Shown in pieces: positions 1-6,905 of a stretch of 13,192 bases of DNA; within the stretch, counting starts at the first letter, position 1; every line of letters begins with the position of its first letter. The notes beneath the pieces are model-generated. The model had not been told where the DNA came from and searched no databases. It was given only the letters and a program-made list of their open reading frames with translations. Source of the stretch: Chlamydiia bacterium (GTDB lineage Bacteria; Chlamydiota; Chlamydiia; Chlamydiales; FEN-1388); NCBI GenBank assembly GCA_023269335.1, contig JAHFTM010000017.1:1-13192 (forward strand), given 5' to 3'. The position numbers and the translations under genes were made by a program.

Positions 1-50
1 GAAAAATTGTTTTTAACTTATATTCTGTTTAATATTAAATAATTACTATT

Positions 51-72
51 TTGTAAACAAAAAACTATAGAT
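51..72. repeat. 22-bp direct repeat, copy 1 (left of the F-box-like gene)
   Basis: This 22-base AT-rich sequence begins TTGTAAACA and ends TATAGAT. It recurs at 1572-1593 in the same orientation with two substitutions (A/G and C/T). The two copies bracket the minus-strand gene at 96-1517, one 24 bases past its stop and the other about 55 bases before its start. The function is unknown; it could be the trace of an insertion or duplication, or a paired binding site. The base composition is skewed, so a chance component cannot be excluded. Confidence 0.55.
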
Positions 73-95
73 AGTTTTTAATAGACACGAATTAA

Positions 96-1517
96 TTAAC
101 GCGATGTTTTTCTTAATGCTAGAACCTTTATAGCAATTACATTCATGAAAACACAGGAAATCACTTCATTTGACATGTTGCAACAAGCTATGGCTTGTAC
201 GACTTCTTCTTCACAACTTATTCCATCTTGTGCTACTAATCTCTCTAACAACATGTAGTTTTGTGACTCGGCGCTATATTGAACGACAAGATTTATAAAC
301 TCTACTTTGTATTTTTTTGGAATTTCTTTATGATCCAGGCAATCAAGTAACCCATTTAGTATTAACATTATAACACGTGGCTCGCCTGCAAACGGTAACA
401 TCTGTTTATACGCCTCAAAGATTGAAAAGCGTAGCTCTAGTGGAAAAGGAGTATTTGGACAGTCTAGATGAAAAGTGGGCTGCTTGAACACTTGACTAAG
501 GAGCTTAGTGATATGCTCGCAAGCGAAGGAAACTGTACGACGAAGACAATGAGCATTACTCATTGCGTCAGCTAATAACTGCATCAGAGGAAGTACGGTT
601 TTTTCATTGAACGGCTTTTTAGCTTGTTTCCCACTGAAATAGTTTACCATCTTTGCTGTAAAACGAGTGAGCACCATGTAGTTATTAAATTGTACAAGAT
701 CCTCTCCTGATACTATTCGTTCTAATAAATGCACGTCTTCTTCATCCTCCACCAAAGCATGCGAGAGGAGCATTTCTGCATACAAAAAATAGAATTTACT
801 ACGTCTTAACTTCTCAAGAGATACAACCACGTCCTTCGGAGAAAAAAGCGCCTGTGACATTTTGCAAAGATGTTTAGAAAACTGTCTCTCAATACTCCCA
901 TCTGGGTCTTGGCTCACAATCAGAAAAGCATCTATGCCTAGAGGTGATTGTGCGCTCAACCATTGACTTATTGGAGAAGACTCTTGAAGAGCTGATACGT
1001 CTTTCATTTGCAAATTTTTAAAAGAATTACTCAGGCTCTTATTTTTTATACCAGGCAGATAGCGACAGAGCCTATCGACAAGAGCTCCTGAAAAGCTAAG
1101 TTCTGTAAAGGGAGGCCTTCGAAGTGCCTGTACTGCCACACCAGATACCCATCTACCAAAAAGTACAATAGCAACGTCCGCTGTCTTTTTTATCGTCTTG
1201 AGCAAATCCACAAAACAATCAATCGCTTTAGGGTTCATGGCCCGTATCAAGGCAGCTATCTTCCTTTCAATAGGAGAAAATGAAGCAAAGCTTGGGTCTG
1301 ATGCCATGCATCGAGCTTCTGTTTCTTGTACCTGAGCATCCATTGTTTTTTGTTGATCGAGAATAAATGTTCCTTCGATTTGCAAAAAAATTACATTGAG
1401 TGCTCTGGGGCGATAGTCTTCAATAATCTGACATATCTCTGAAGGTAAATAAGGTGTTAGATAACTTCGTAGACAACTTATTATCGGTAAAGAGGAACCA
1501 ACGGAAACACTACTCAT
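96..1517 (-). CDS. hypothetical helical protein with F-box-like N-terminus
   Basis: I do not recognise a named family for this 473-residue protein. Residues 24-35 read LPSEICQIIEDY, which resembles the core of an F-box (LPxE, then hydrophobic positions, ending in a Tyr/Leu). Such domains recruit the host SCF ubiquitin ligase, and F-box proteins are known to be expanded in environmental Chlamydiae. The rest is rich in Leu, Ile, Phe and Cys and reads as a run of amphipathic helices, perhaps an alpha-solenoid; no catalytic motif or clear signal peptide is visible. The start is supported by GAGAGG (1525-1530) seven bases upstream of the ATG. The gene diverges from the 775-residue gene at 1731. 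If the F-box reading is right, this would be a secreted effector; that is inference. It could equally be a lineage-specific protein with a chance motif. Confidence 0.75.
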   Translation of the reverse strand: MSSVSVGSSLPIISCLRSYLTPYLPSEICQIIEDYRPRALNVIFLQIEGTFILDQQKTMDAQVQETEARCMASDPSFASFSPIERKIAALIRAMNPKAIDCFVDLLKTIKKTADVAIVLFGRWVSGVAVQALRRPPFTELSFSGALVDRLCRYLPGIKNKSLSNSFKNLQMKDVSALQESSPISQWLSAQSPLGIDAFLIVSQDPDGSIERQFSKHLCKMSQALFSPKDVVVSLEKLRRSKFYFLYAEMLLSHALVEDEEDVHLLERIVSGEDLVQFNNYMVLTRFTAKMVNYFSGKQAKKPFNEKTVLPLMQLLADAMSNAHCLRRTVSFACEHITKLLSQVFKQPTFHLDCPNTPFPLELRFSIFEAYKQMLPFAGEPRVIMLILNGLLDCLDHKEIPKKYKVEFINLVVQYSAESQNYMLLERLVAQDGISCEEEVVQAIACCNMSNEVISCVFMNVIAIKVLALRKTSR

Positions 1518-1730
1518 TTTTTAACCTCTCTGCGCCTAAGAATTTATATTTGATGCACTTATAACAATTTATTGTAAACGAAAAATTATAGATTAAACAG
1601 TAATAAATTTCAAATAATACATGCTTACAAGATATAGATTAAAATTATTTATTTGATGCATAATTATCAATGTGCTACTAATAATTTAAGCTAATAAAAA
1701 ATTACAACTTAAAAAATTGGGGATAAAAGC
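1518..1730. promoter_or_regulatory. AT-rich divergent intergenic region
   Basis: This 213-bp region separates two divergent genes and should contain both promoters. It is strikingly AT-rich and internally repetitive: TATTTGATGCA occurs at 1547-1557 and 1650-1660, and TATAGATTAAA at 1587-1597 and 1633-1643, all on the plus strand. The second copy of the 22-bp repeat (1572-1593) also lies here. Ribosome binding sites are visible for both genes (GAGAGG for the minus-strand gene, GGGG at 1719-1722 for the plus-strand gene). I could not single out one convincing -35/-10 pair because so many A/T-rich hexamers qualify. Confidence 0.5.
1572..1593. repeat. 22-bp direct repeat, copy 2 (right of the F-box-like gene)
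   Basis: This is the second copy of the repeat at 51-72, in the same orientation, 20 of 22 bases identical. It sits in the shared promoter region of two divergent genes, so it could also be a regulatory site for either one. Confidence 0.55.
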
Positions 1731-4058
1731 ATGGCGTCACTCGAAAGAGCACGAATAGACGAGCCCTCTGAAATACGTTTTCTAGCTGAGTTGGACAAAG
1801 TAGGAACAGGCAAGAGTAACTTTGCTGCTCAAAAGGCTAGTAAAAGCTCTTGGGAAGAGGGGAAAGGTGCGGCTATTAAAGAGGGAATTAAAATTAGTAC
1901 CAATTTGAGTTCTGTGAAACTTTTCTTCTGTCGACTTTTTGGCATGACAGTGAATATTCAAATCGGCGATAAGATTTATGCCTGTGGACGTAGTAGTTTA
2001 GAGCACTTCCTTCGTCGTCATGCAGAGGAATCCAGACTCACCAATAAGATAGGTAAAGAAGGAAAAAGCGGGCGCCTGGAATATGCCGATCTTGCGGAAG
2101 GTTTAAAAAACTTATTAGCAAACCGTGACGTGCAAGCTAAAATATACTCTCAAGTTGTAAAATCTTCGAAAATACGGACCCCTGAAAGCCCAGCAGATCA
2201 ATTATATAAAGACTTATCAACAGCTTTGGACAGCCTCAGGCAGGTCAAGGTTCTTGGACCTTACAATAATAATTTTAAGCTAGACTGGGAGGACTTAAAC
2301 AATCTCATGTCTGAAGCGTATCTCGAACCCGCTGCTGTACCTCCAGATAAAGGAAACCCACCTTCTGATCCTATCCCTATTCCAAACAGGCGTCCTTCCA
2401 CAGCACCACTAGCATCACCACGCGCACAAGCAGCTTCGGCAAATGGTGCGGCTATTCCTGTCGCAGCAGTAGTCGTAATGGTTGCAAATGCACATATTGC
2501 TGCCTCTGCCAATAGTCCAAATCGGCAACAAGCAGCAGCCACCATTGCTTTAGCGCAGAATGATCCTGCGGCACTTGATGCATTACAGGTGGAAGTTGAC
2601 GATGTCCAGTATGACCCAAAGGCTCCTGTGGCACCTGATGCTCCAGCTGAACAGGCAGAGCCAGTAGCAAAAAAACCGCTTGATGAAATAATTAGAGAGC
2701 ATCGATCAGCTCGTAAAGAGAGAGCACAACCACAAGCTCGTCTTACACCGCAACAAATCGCAAAACAAGCTGCTGCCAAAGCAGCCCAAAGACGACCTGC
2801 TGTTCCTCCTCAAAGAGGGCTTTCAGAATCCACTCAAGCTGAATTTAGAGCTGATAGAGCCAGAAAAGCCGCAAAAACCAAAGTTCCAGCAGTAAATAAT
2901 GAGACATCAGTTCCAACAATAGAGGTCTCAAAAGTCTTTCAAAGAGCACCTGCACGACCAGCTCCTTTGCGACCACAAATAGCTCAAGAGGCTATAGCTC
3001 CAGCTCCTACTCTACAACCTAAACCTACTAATAGCCCTACGCTAGCGATGCTTCAACGAGAGCGAGATAATACCCTTGCCCAGATGAGTTCTCAGGGTGC
3101 CCAAATAGCTTCGAACAGAACTCAGGTAAAAGCTATTCAAGAGCAAATCCGTAGCAAGACAATAGAGGAATTAAATCATTTATTTGAGACAGAGAAAGCA
3201 TTTCTACGCGCTCCATTAAAAGAGGCTCAGTTAAGACAGTATCGTAAAGCATTGGCTGGATCGACACGCGAAAAACTCAACAGCATACCTTGGCATTCCA
3301 TTTCACTCTCTGACAGATCGAAATCAGAGTTTGTATTGACATGCTATCAGCCAAAAACCGGGGAAGGCACTCTCGAAACAATAGGGAGCGTGTCGATCTT
3401 AGGCTCGGGATTCGAACTACTACGAAGGTTCAGGGGCGCATTAGTAGGAAATTGGGATAGTGAAGAGATGCTGATCTCTGTACAGCAAGATGGAGAGATT
3501 GTCGTTCGAGAACCAACTCTAACTCGTGGTCCCATGACGCTTGAAGCCTTTAAGGAGTTTTTGCAAAGTCGTAGAATAAGCGACACTTTTTTAGGAAAAA
3601 TTGAAGGTGCCGCCAAAGCTGCCACTACAGAAAAAGCTAAAGCTAAAAAAAGTGAGGCCGTCGCCAATCAAGCTCAGAGCTCCGAACGTGAGGAAGCGCT
3701 CTTTCAGTTTGCAAATAACAAAGCCTATCTCACAGATCCAAGAGCTGTTAAGTATTTGGATAGGTATGCAGGCGGTCATGTCACGAAGTCAGCAGGCAAT
3801 GAACTGAATAATCATTATGCTTTTTCTTCTACTAAGAATAGCTGGTACTTACATCGAGTGGACGCTGATGGAGATGTTTGGAGATACGTGGTGGAGTTGC
3901 CTGCAAGTGGCGGTTTTACAGTAATTGATCCAATAGATGGCACAGAAGCACATTACTCCGATATTCCAAGTATGCTCAAAGCCACCTGTGGGCTTACAGA
4001 TGAGCAGATAGAAACTAATACATTTGCAAGTGTCTGGGACAGAGGTTTTCAATCATAA
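1731..4058 (+). CDS. large hypothetical protein, Pro/Ala-rich centre, possible SH2-like C-terminus
   Basis: I do not recognise a named family for this 775-residue protein. Its layout is a folded N-terminal part (about 1-200), a long low-complexity Pro/Ala/Gln/Arg-rich stretch (about 200-440), a probable coiled coil (about 440-505), a folded block (about 515-620), a short Lys/Ala linker, and a C-terminal block (about 655-760). The C-terminal block has the strand order of an SH2 domain: YAFSST (696-701), WYLHRV (705-710), RYVVEL (718-723), GGFTV (727-731), then YSDIPSMLK (742-750). The usual phosphotyrosine-binding Arg of the FLVR motif is missing, so this is only a shape resemblance. There is no signal peptide or membrane segment. 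GGGG lies eight bases before the ATG. Size, layout and the divergent F-box-like neighbour suggest a secreted effector or scaffold; that is inference. A long antisense frame inside the low-complexity part is an artefact of its composition. Confidence 0.8.
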   Translation: MASLERARIDEPSEIRFLAELDKVGTGKSNFAAQKASKSSWEEGKGAAIKEGIKISTNLSSVKLFFCRLFGMTVNIQIGDKIYACGRSSLEHFLRRHAEESRLTNKIGKEGKSGRLEYADLAEGLKNLLANRDVQAKIYSQVVKSSKIRTPESPADQLYKDLSTALDSLRQVKVLGPYNNNFKLDWEDLNNLMSEAYLEPAAVPPDKGNPPSDPIPIPNRRPSTAPLASPRAQAASANGAAIPVAAVVVMVANAHIAASANSPNRQQAAATIALAQNDPAALDALQVEVDDVQYDPKAPVAPDAPAEQAEPVAKKPLDEIIREHRSARKERAQPQARLTPQQIAKQAAAKAAQRRPAVPPQRGLSESTQAEFRADRARKAAKTKVPAVNNETSVPTIEVSKVFQRAPARPAPLRPQIAQEAIAPAPTLQPKPTNSPTLAMLQRERDNTLAQMSSQGAQIASNRTQVKAIQEQIRSKTIEELNHLFETEKAFLRAPLKEAQLRQYRKALAGSTREKLNSIPWHSISLSDRSKSEFVLTCYQPKTGEGTLETIGSVSILGSGFELLRRFRGALVGNWDSEEMLISVQQDGEIVVREPTLTRGPMTLEAFKEFLQSRRISDTFLGKIEGAAKAATTEKAKAKKSEAVANQAQSSEREEALFQFANNKAYLTDPRAVKYLDRYAGGHVTKSAGNELNNHYAFSSTKNSWYLHRVDADGDVWRYVVELPASGGFTVIDPIDGTEAHYSDIPSMLKATCGLTDEQIETNTFASVWDRGFQS

Positions 4059-4068
4059 AGATGTTTAT

Positions 4069-4096
4069 TTGCGAATACAGAGCAATACGCTATAAT
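4069..4096 (+). promoter_or_regulatory. predicted sigma70-type promoter of sua5
   Basis: TTGCGA (4069-4074), a 16-base spacer and a perfect TATAAT (4091-4096) lie just upstream of sua5 and just after the stop of the preceding gene. Transcription would start near 4103, only about seven bases before the ATG, giving an almost leaderless mRNA. Confidence 0.6.
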
Positions 4097-4109
4097 TTGT
4101 ACCAAAATT

Positions 4110-5030
4110 ATGCGTATTACAATCGATGAAGCTTTAGCACTTTTTTTACACGATGAGGTGGTGGCTATACCGACAGAAACGGTCTATGGCCTTGCAGCTC
4201 CCATCACCTCATCAAAAGCTATTGAAAAGGTCTTTTCTCTGAAGAGGAGGCCTTCTTCCAATCCGCTCATTTTACACGTCAAAAACGCTGCTGAGTGCGC
4301 AAAATATACAGCATCGCTACTACCACACTTTGAAGCATTAACTGAATGCTTCTGGCCAGGCCCATTAACTTTAATTGTACCTGTCAAAACAGAGCTTGTG
4401 CCTTCCATTGCTCGCGCTGGACTTTCAACCTGCGGCTTTCGCATGCCCCTCCATGCGCTCACCCAAGAGCTTCTTGAACGGTGCCCACCACTTGTTGCTC
4501 CCTCTGCTAACTTATCTGGAAGGCCTTCTGGAACAAAACCAGAACATATTGAAGCTGACTTTGGAATCTCGTTTCCCATTCTTGATGGCGGAATAAGTGT
4601 ACTAGGGCTTGAGTCTACAATTCTCGCTTTTCAGGAAGGAAGATGGAGGCTTGCCCGTCAAGGAGCTCTTTCTCAAGAGGCGCTGCATTCAGTCCTTGGC
4701 TATACGCCTACTTATCTGCAAGTAAACGAAAAACCTATTTGCCCAGGTCAACTTTTTCGCCATTACGCCCCTAATACTCGCCTTCTTTTAAGCGAAAACG
4801 CAATAGGTGACTACATTGTCGGTTTTTCAGATCGAAGCTACCCTGAGGCAAAGAAAGTCTTTTCATTAGGCTCTTCATCATCTGCCGAGCAGGTCGCCAA
4901 GAATTTGTATGACACACTGCGTAAGCTTGATCTTGAAACAATCGCTGAAGCAAGCGTTGACATGAATATTCCAAGTGATGGGTTATGGAGTACCATACGC
5001 GAGCGGCTTATTCGAGCTGCCAATCAATAG
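4110..5030 (+). CDS. sua5: L-threonylcarbamoyladenylate synthase (Sua5/YrdC/YciO family)
   Basis: This cytoplasmic enzyme makes threonylcarbamoyl-AMP from threonine, bicarbonate and ATP, the first step of t6A37 modification in ANN-decoding tRNAs; TsaB, TsaD and TsaE complete the pathway elsewhere. The 306 residues hold the YrdC domain (about 5-190) with PTETVYGL (21-28), the KRRPSSNP substrate-binding stretch (45-52), FWPGPLTLI (81-89), APSANLSG (130-137) and ESTI (168-171). The conserved PGQLFRHYAP linker (212-221) and a small C-terminal Sua5 domain follow, so this is the long Sua5 form rather than short TsaC; it is a little shorter than the usual 330-350 residues. The start fits the family and sits about seven bases past the predicted transcription start, with no Shine-Dalgarno sequence. 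The 3' end overlaps the convergent ung gene by 23 bp. Confidence 0.95.
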   Translation: MRITIDEALALFLHDEVVAIPTETVYGLAAPITSSKAIEKVFSLKRRPSSNPLILHVKNAAECAKYTASLLPHFEALTECFWPGPLTLIVPVKTELVPSIARAGLSTCGFRMPLHALTQELLERCPPLVAPSANLSGRPSGTKPEHIEADFGISFPILDGGISVLGLESTILAFQEGRWRLARQGALSQEALHSVLGYTPTYLQVNEKPICPGQLFRHYAPNTRLLLSENAIGDYIVGFSDRSYPEAKKVFSLGSSSSAEQVAKNLYDTLRKLDLETIAEASVDMNIPSDGLWSTIRERLIRAANQ

Positions 5031-5709
5031 ACGTTTTGCCAAGTTTTTTAAGAATTTCATTTGTTTTCGAAAAATGCTTACAGCCAAAAAAACCACCATG
5101 CGCTGAAAAAGGCGATGGATGCGGCGCCGTAAGAATATAGTGCTGGCTTGCTTCCTTGAGCTCTTTTACATTGTGGCACTTATCAATTGCATTTTTTCCC
5201 CACAGAAGAAAAATAACTGGATCTTGTCGTTTGGCAAGTGCACGGATTGCAGCATCGGTAAAAAGCTCCCAGCCACGTTTTTGATGCGACAGCGGCTTAC
5301 CCTCTTGCACTGTTAAAAGAGCATTGAGAAGAAGCACACCCTCTTCTGCCCATTTCTCTAGTGATCCATGGTTTGGCGTTATCGTGCCAAGATCACTTGC
5401 TAGCTCTTTAAAAATGTTCTGAAGTGATGGAGGATGCCTGACGCCTTTTTGTACGCTAAAGCTTAAGCCATGGGCTTGGCCTTGGCCATGATAGGGATCT
5501 TGCCCCATAATTACGACTTTCACTGATTCATAGGGCGTTTTTTGAAAGGCTGTAAAGGTTTGCCCTTTGGAAGGGAAAATAGTTTTCCCTTGGATTCGCT
5601 CTTCCTTTAAAAAGGCAGCAAGCTCGACAAAGTAGCTCTTCTCATACTCTTCTCGAAGCTTTTTATCCCAAGATGTTTCAATAGTAAAATTTTGTAACAG
5701 CGTTGTCAT
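5008..5709 (-). CDS. ung: uracil-DNA glycosylase, family 1
   Basis: This enzyme removes uracil from DNA to start base excision repair. The 233-residue protein is full length for family 1. It has GQDPYHGQGQAHGLSF (69-84) with the water-activating Asp71, HPPSLQNIFKEL (92-103), the LLLN stretch (126-129) and the HPSP loop (197-200) with the catalytic His197, followed by GFFGCKHF (206-213). In E. coli Ung the residue after HPSP is Leu191, which pushes into the DNA in place of the flipped base; here it is Phe201 (codon TTT). The usual Arg in SAxRGFFG is Gly205. The start at 5709 is preferred over an in-frame ATG at 5787 because AAAGGAG lies about 11 bases upstream, the protein then begins as family members do, and the longer start would overlap the likely promoter. 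The gene overlaps the convergent sua5 3' end. Confidence 0.96.
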   Translation of the reverse strand: MTTLLQNFTIETSWDKKLREEYEKSYFVELAAFLKEERIQGKTIFPSKGQTFTAFQKTPYESVKVVIMGQDPYHGQGQAHGLSFSVQKGVRHPPSLQNIFKELASDLGTITPNHGSLEKWAEEGVLLLNALLTVQEGKPLSHQKRGWELFTDAAIRALAKRQDPVIFLLWGKNAIDKCHNVKELKEASQHYILTAPHPSPFSAHGGFFGCKHFSKTNEILKKLGKTSIDWQLE

Positions 5710-5754
5710 TGTCCTCAAAACTCCTTTGCCACAGCAAACAGCAAAATTCAGGCG

Positions 5755-5795
5755 AGCATTGTAGACCAAAACTTTCTCAAGATACAAATGAAAAA
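5755..5795 (+). repeat. dispersed repeat, copy A (upstream of ung)
   Basis: This 41-base stretch matches 11540-11581 at 37 of 42 aligned columns (four substitutions, one single-base gap), including an unbroken CCAAAACTTTCTCA and CAAATGAAAAA. In the other copy the ATG is the start codon of an 81-residue protein; here the ATG at 5788 opens a frame of only 14 codons. It may be a relic of the 5' region of a lost paralogue, or a small mobile or regulatory repeat. Confidence 0.7.
5758..5787 (-). promoter_or_regulatory. possible promoter of ung
   Basis: On the minus strand TTGTAT (5787-5782), an 18-base spacer and TACAAT (5763-5758) form a plausible -35/-10 pair. Transcription would start near 5751 and give a leader of about 40 bases containing the AAAGGAG ribosome site. 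The element lies wholly inside repeat copy A; the other copy has the weaker hexamers TTGGAT and CACAAT with 19 bases between them. Confidence 0.45.
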
Positions 5796-5817
5796 CAAAC
5801 TTTTGAGTTCATTTGTA
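5783..5817. terminator. inverted repeat / stem-loop between the GIY-YIG gene and ung
   Basis: TACAAATGAA (5783-5792) and TTCATTTGTA (5808-5817) are perfect reverse complements: a 10-bp stem around a 15-base loop, 11 bases past the stop of the GIY-YIG gene. No clear T-run follows on either strand, so a classical intrinsic terminator is doubtful. It might act as a weak terminator, an mRNA 3'-end stabiliser or a protein-binding palindrome. The left arm overlaps the dispersed repeat. Confidence 0.4.
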
Positions 5818-5828
5818 CACACTGCTGA

Positions 5829-6905
5829 TTAAGAACCGCCGCCGCCGCCGTTTTGATTGTAGCCATTGTGATAAGAATCATAGTGATCGATAAAGGCCTT
5901 TTCCATCGCGTCGATTAAGCTTTCTTTGCCTTCTTCTAACTGACACAAAACACCTACTGAGATTGCTTTATGGTCAGCTCGGATTGCGTTATAAAGAGGA
6001 GCCTTTCCTTCATCATTATTTTCGTGTGCTGCATGATGGCAATGCTCAGATGAGCGTTTACTTAAAGTCCTTATCGTCTTGCCCACATAACGCTCTCCGG
6101 TAACGTTATTCTTAAAGACGTACACCACGTTCTTTAATTTTTTAGTCTTTGGCGAAAGCTCTACTTGATAGCCTTTTGCTGTCTTTTTTATCCCTTTTTT
6201 CGGCGGTGATTGAAAATTGGCAAACACCTCTTTACGTGCGTTTTCTATTTGCTCGGCTGTTGGCTTTTTCTTTCGCGCACGAGCCCCACCACCGCCATTT
6301 CTTTTGTTAAAACCATGCGTCATCGCATTTTTCATTTTGATATATGCGCTCTCAAGTGCACCTAAATCTACGTCATCTGGCGATTTACACAGGATGCCAA
6401 ATTCAAAGTCTGTAGGATTTTCTCTTACCGCTTGCGGGAGGGCAAGTTTGCCCTTTTTTTTCTCAGGATGGTTCATGCAATATAAATAACCGGAAACGCG
6501 TTTTGCACAAGTAGTCTCCGTCATTCCAATCAGTACTTTTTTGTCTGATTTTCTTCTCCACATGTAAATGATGTTTGCTTGCTTTTTTGCCCCTGGCGTT
6601 AATTGAAGTGAAATCCACCCATTTTTATCGGCAGTAACCTCATAGGTTTTCGGTGGAGTTGTGTGTGTTGCAACAATTCTTTGAACAACATCCTCTGCCT
6701 TTTCTGCAGTTGTCGCCAAAGATGTGGTGCTGCTCGCTTGTGTAGATTCAGCTGTTGTAAAAGCTGAGGGATCAGGCTTTAGCATACTGTGAATCGAATC
6801 AGACAGAGAAACTGAGGCAGGCGCCGGCAATGAAGCTGCCTGTAAAAGAGCCTCAAGCGAGGGAAGTGGTGCTATTGTGGTGTCTAGAGGAGGAATAGTC
6901 CCCAT
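5829..6905 (-). CDS. protein with two tandem GIY-YIG-like nuclease modules
   Basis: GIY-YIG domains are small metal-dependent nuclease folds found in homing enzymes, UvrC and phage or effector proteins. This 358-residue protein has a Ser/Thr/Ala-rich N-terminus (1-80) and two similar modules. Module 1 (about 88-206) has IIY (112-114), LIG (125-127), Arg136, Glu185 and a GFNKRNGGGG end with Asn200. Module 2 (about 240-358) has VYV (261-263), YVG (273-275), Arg284, His288, Glu335 and a GYNQNGGGG end with Asn350. Both therefore keep the Arg, Glu and Asn expected in an active site, but module 1 has lost the Tyr of YIG. The protein ends in a glycine run. AAGG lies nine bases upstream of the ATG. 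No homing-type DNA-binding domain or host intron is visible, so its target is unknown; its role as nuclease or effector is inference. Confidence 0.85.
   Translation of the reverse strand: MGTIPPLDTTIAPLPSLEALLQAASLPAPASVSLSDSIHSMLKPDPSAFTTAESTQASSTTSLATTAEKAEDVVQRIVATHTTPPKTYEVTADKNGWISLQLTPGAKKQANIIYMWRRKSDKKVLIGMTETTCAKRVSGYLYCMNHPEKKKGKLALPQAVRENPTDFEFGILCKSPDDVDLGALESAYIKMKNAMTHGFNKRNGGGGARARKKKPTAEQIENARKEVFANFQSPPKKGIKKTAKGYQVELSPKTKKLKNVVYVFKNNVTGERYVGKTIRTLSKRSSEHCHHAAHENNDEGKAPLYNAIRADHKAISVGVLCQLEEGKESLIDAMEKAFIDHYDSYHNGYNQNGGGGGS

Noticed and set aside
2261..2779. 172-codon open frame on the minus strand inside the 775-aa gene
   Set aside because: It lies antisense to the Pro/Ala/Gln-rich part; its Ala/Cys/Gly/Ser-rich composition is the mirror of the GC-richer codons of the real gene, and it has no ribosome site.
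5710..5787. Longer N-terminus for Ung (start at 5787)
   Set aside because: The added 26 residues do not match the family, the stretch overlaps the likely promoter, and the ATG at 5709 has a good AAAGGAG site.
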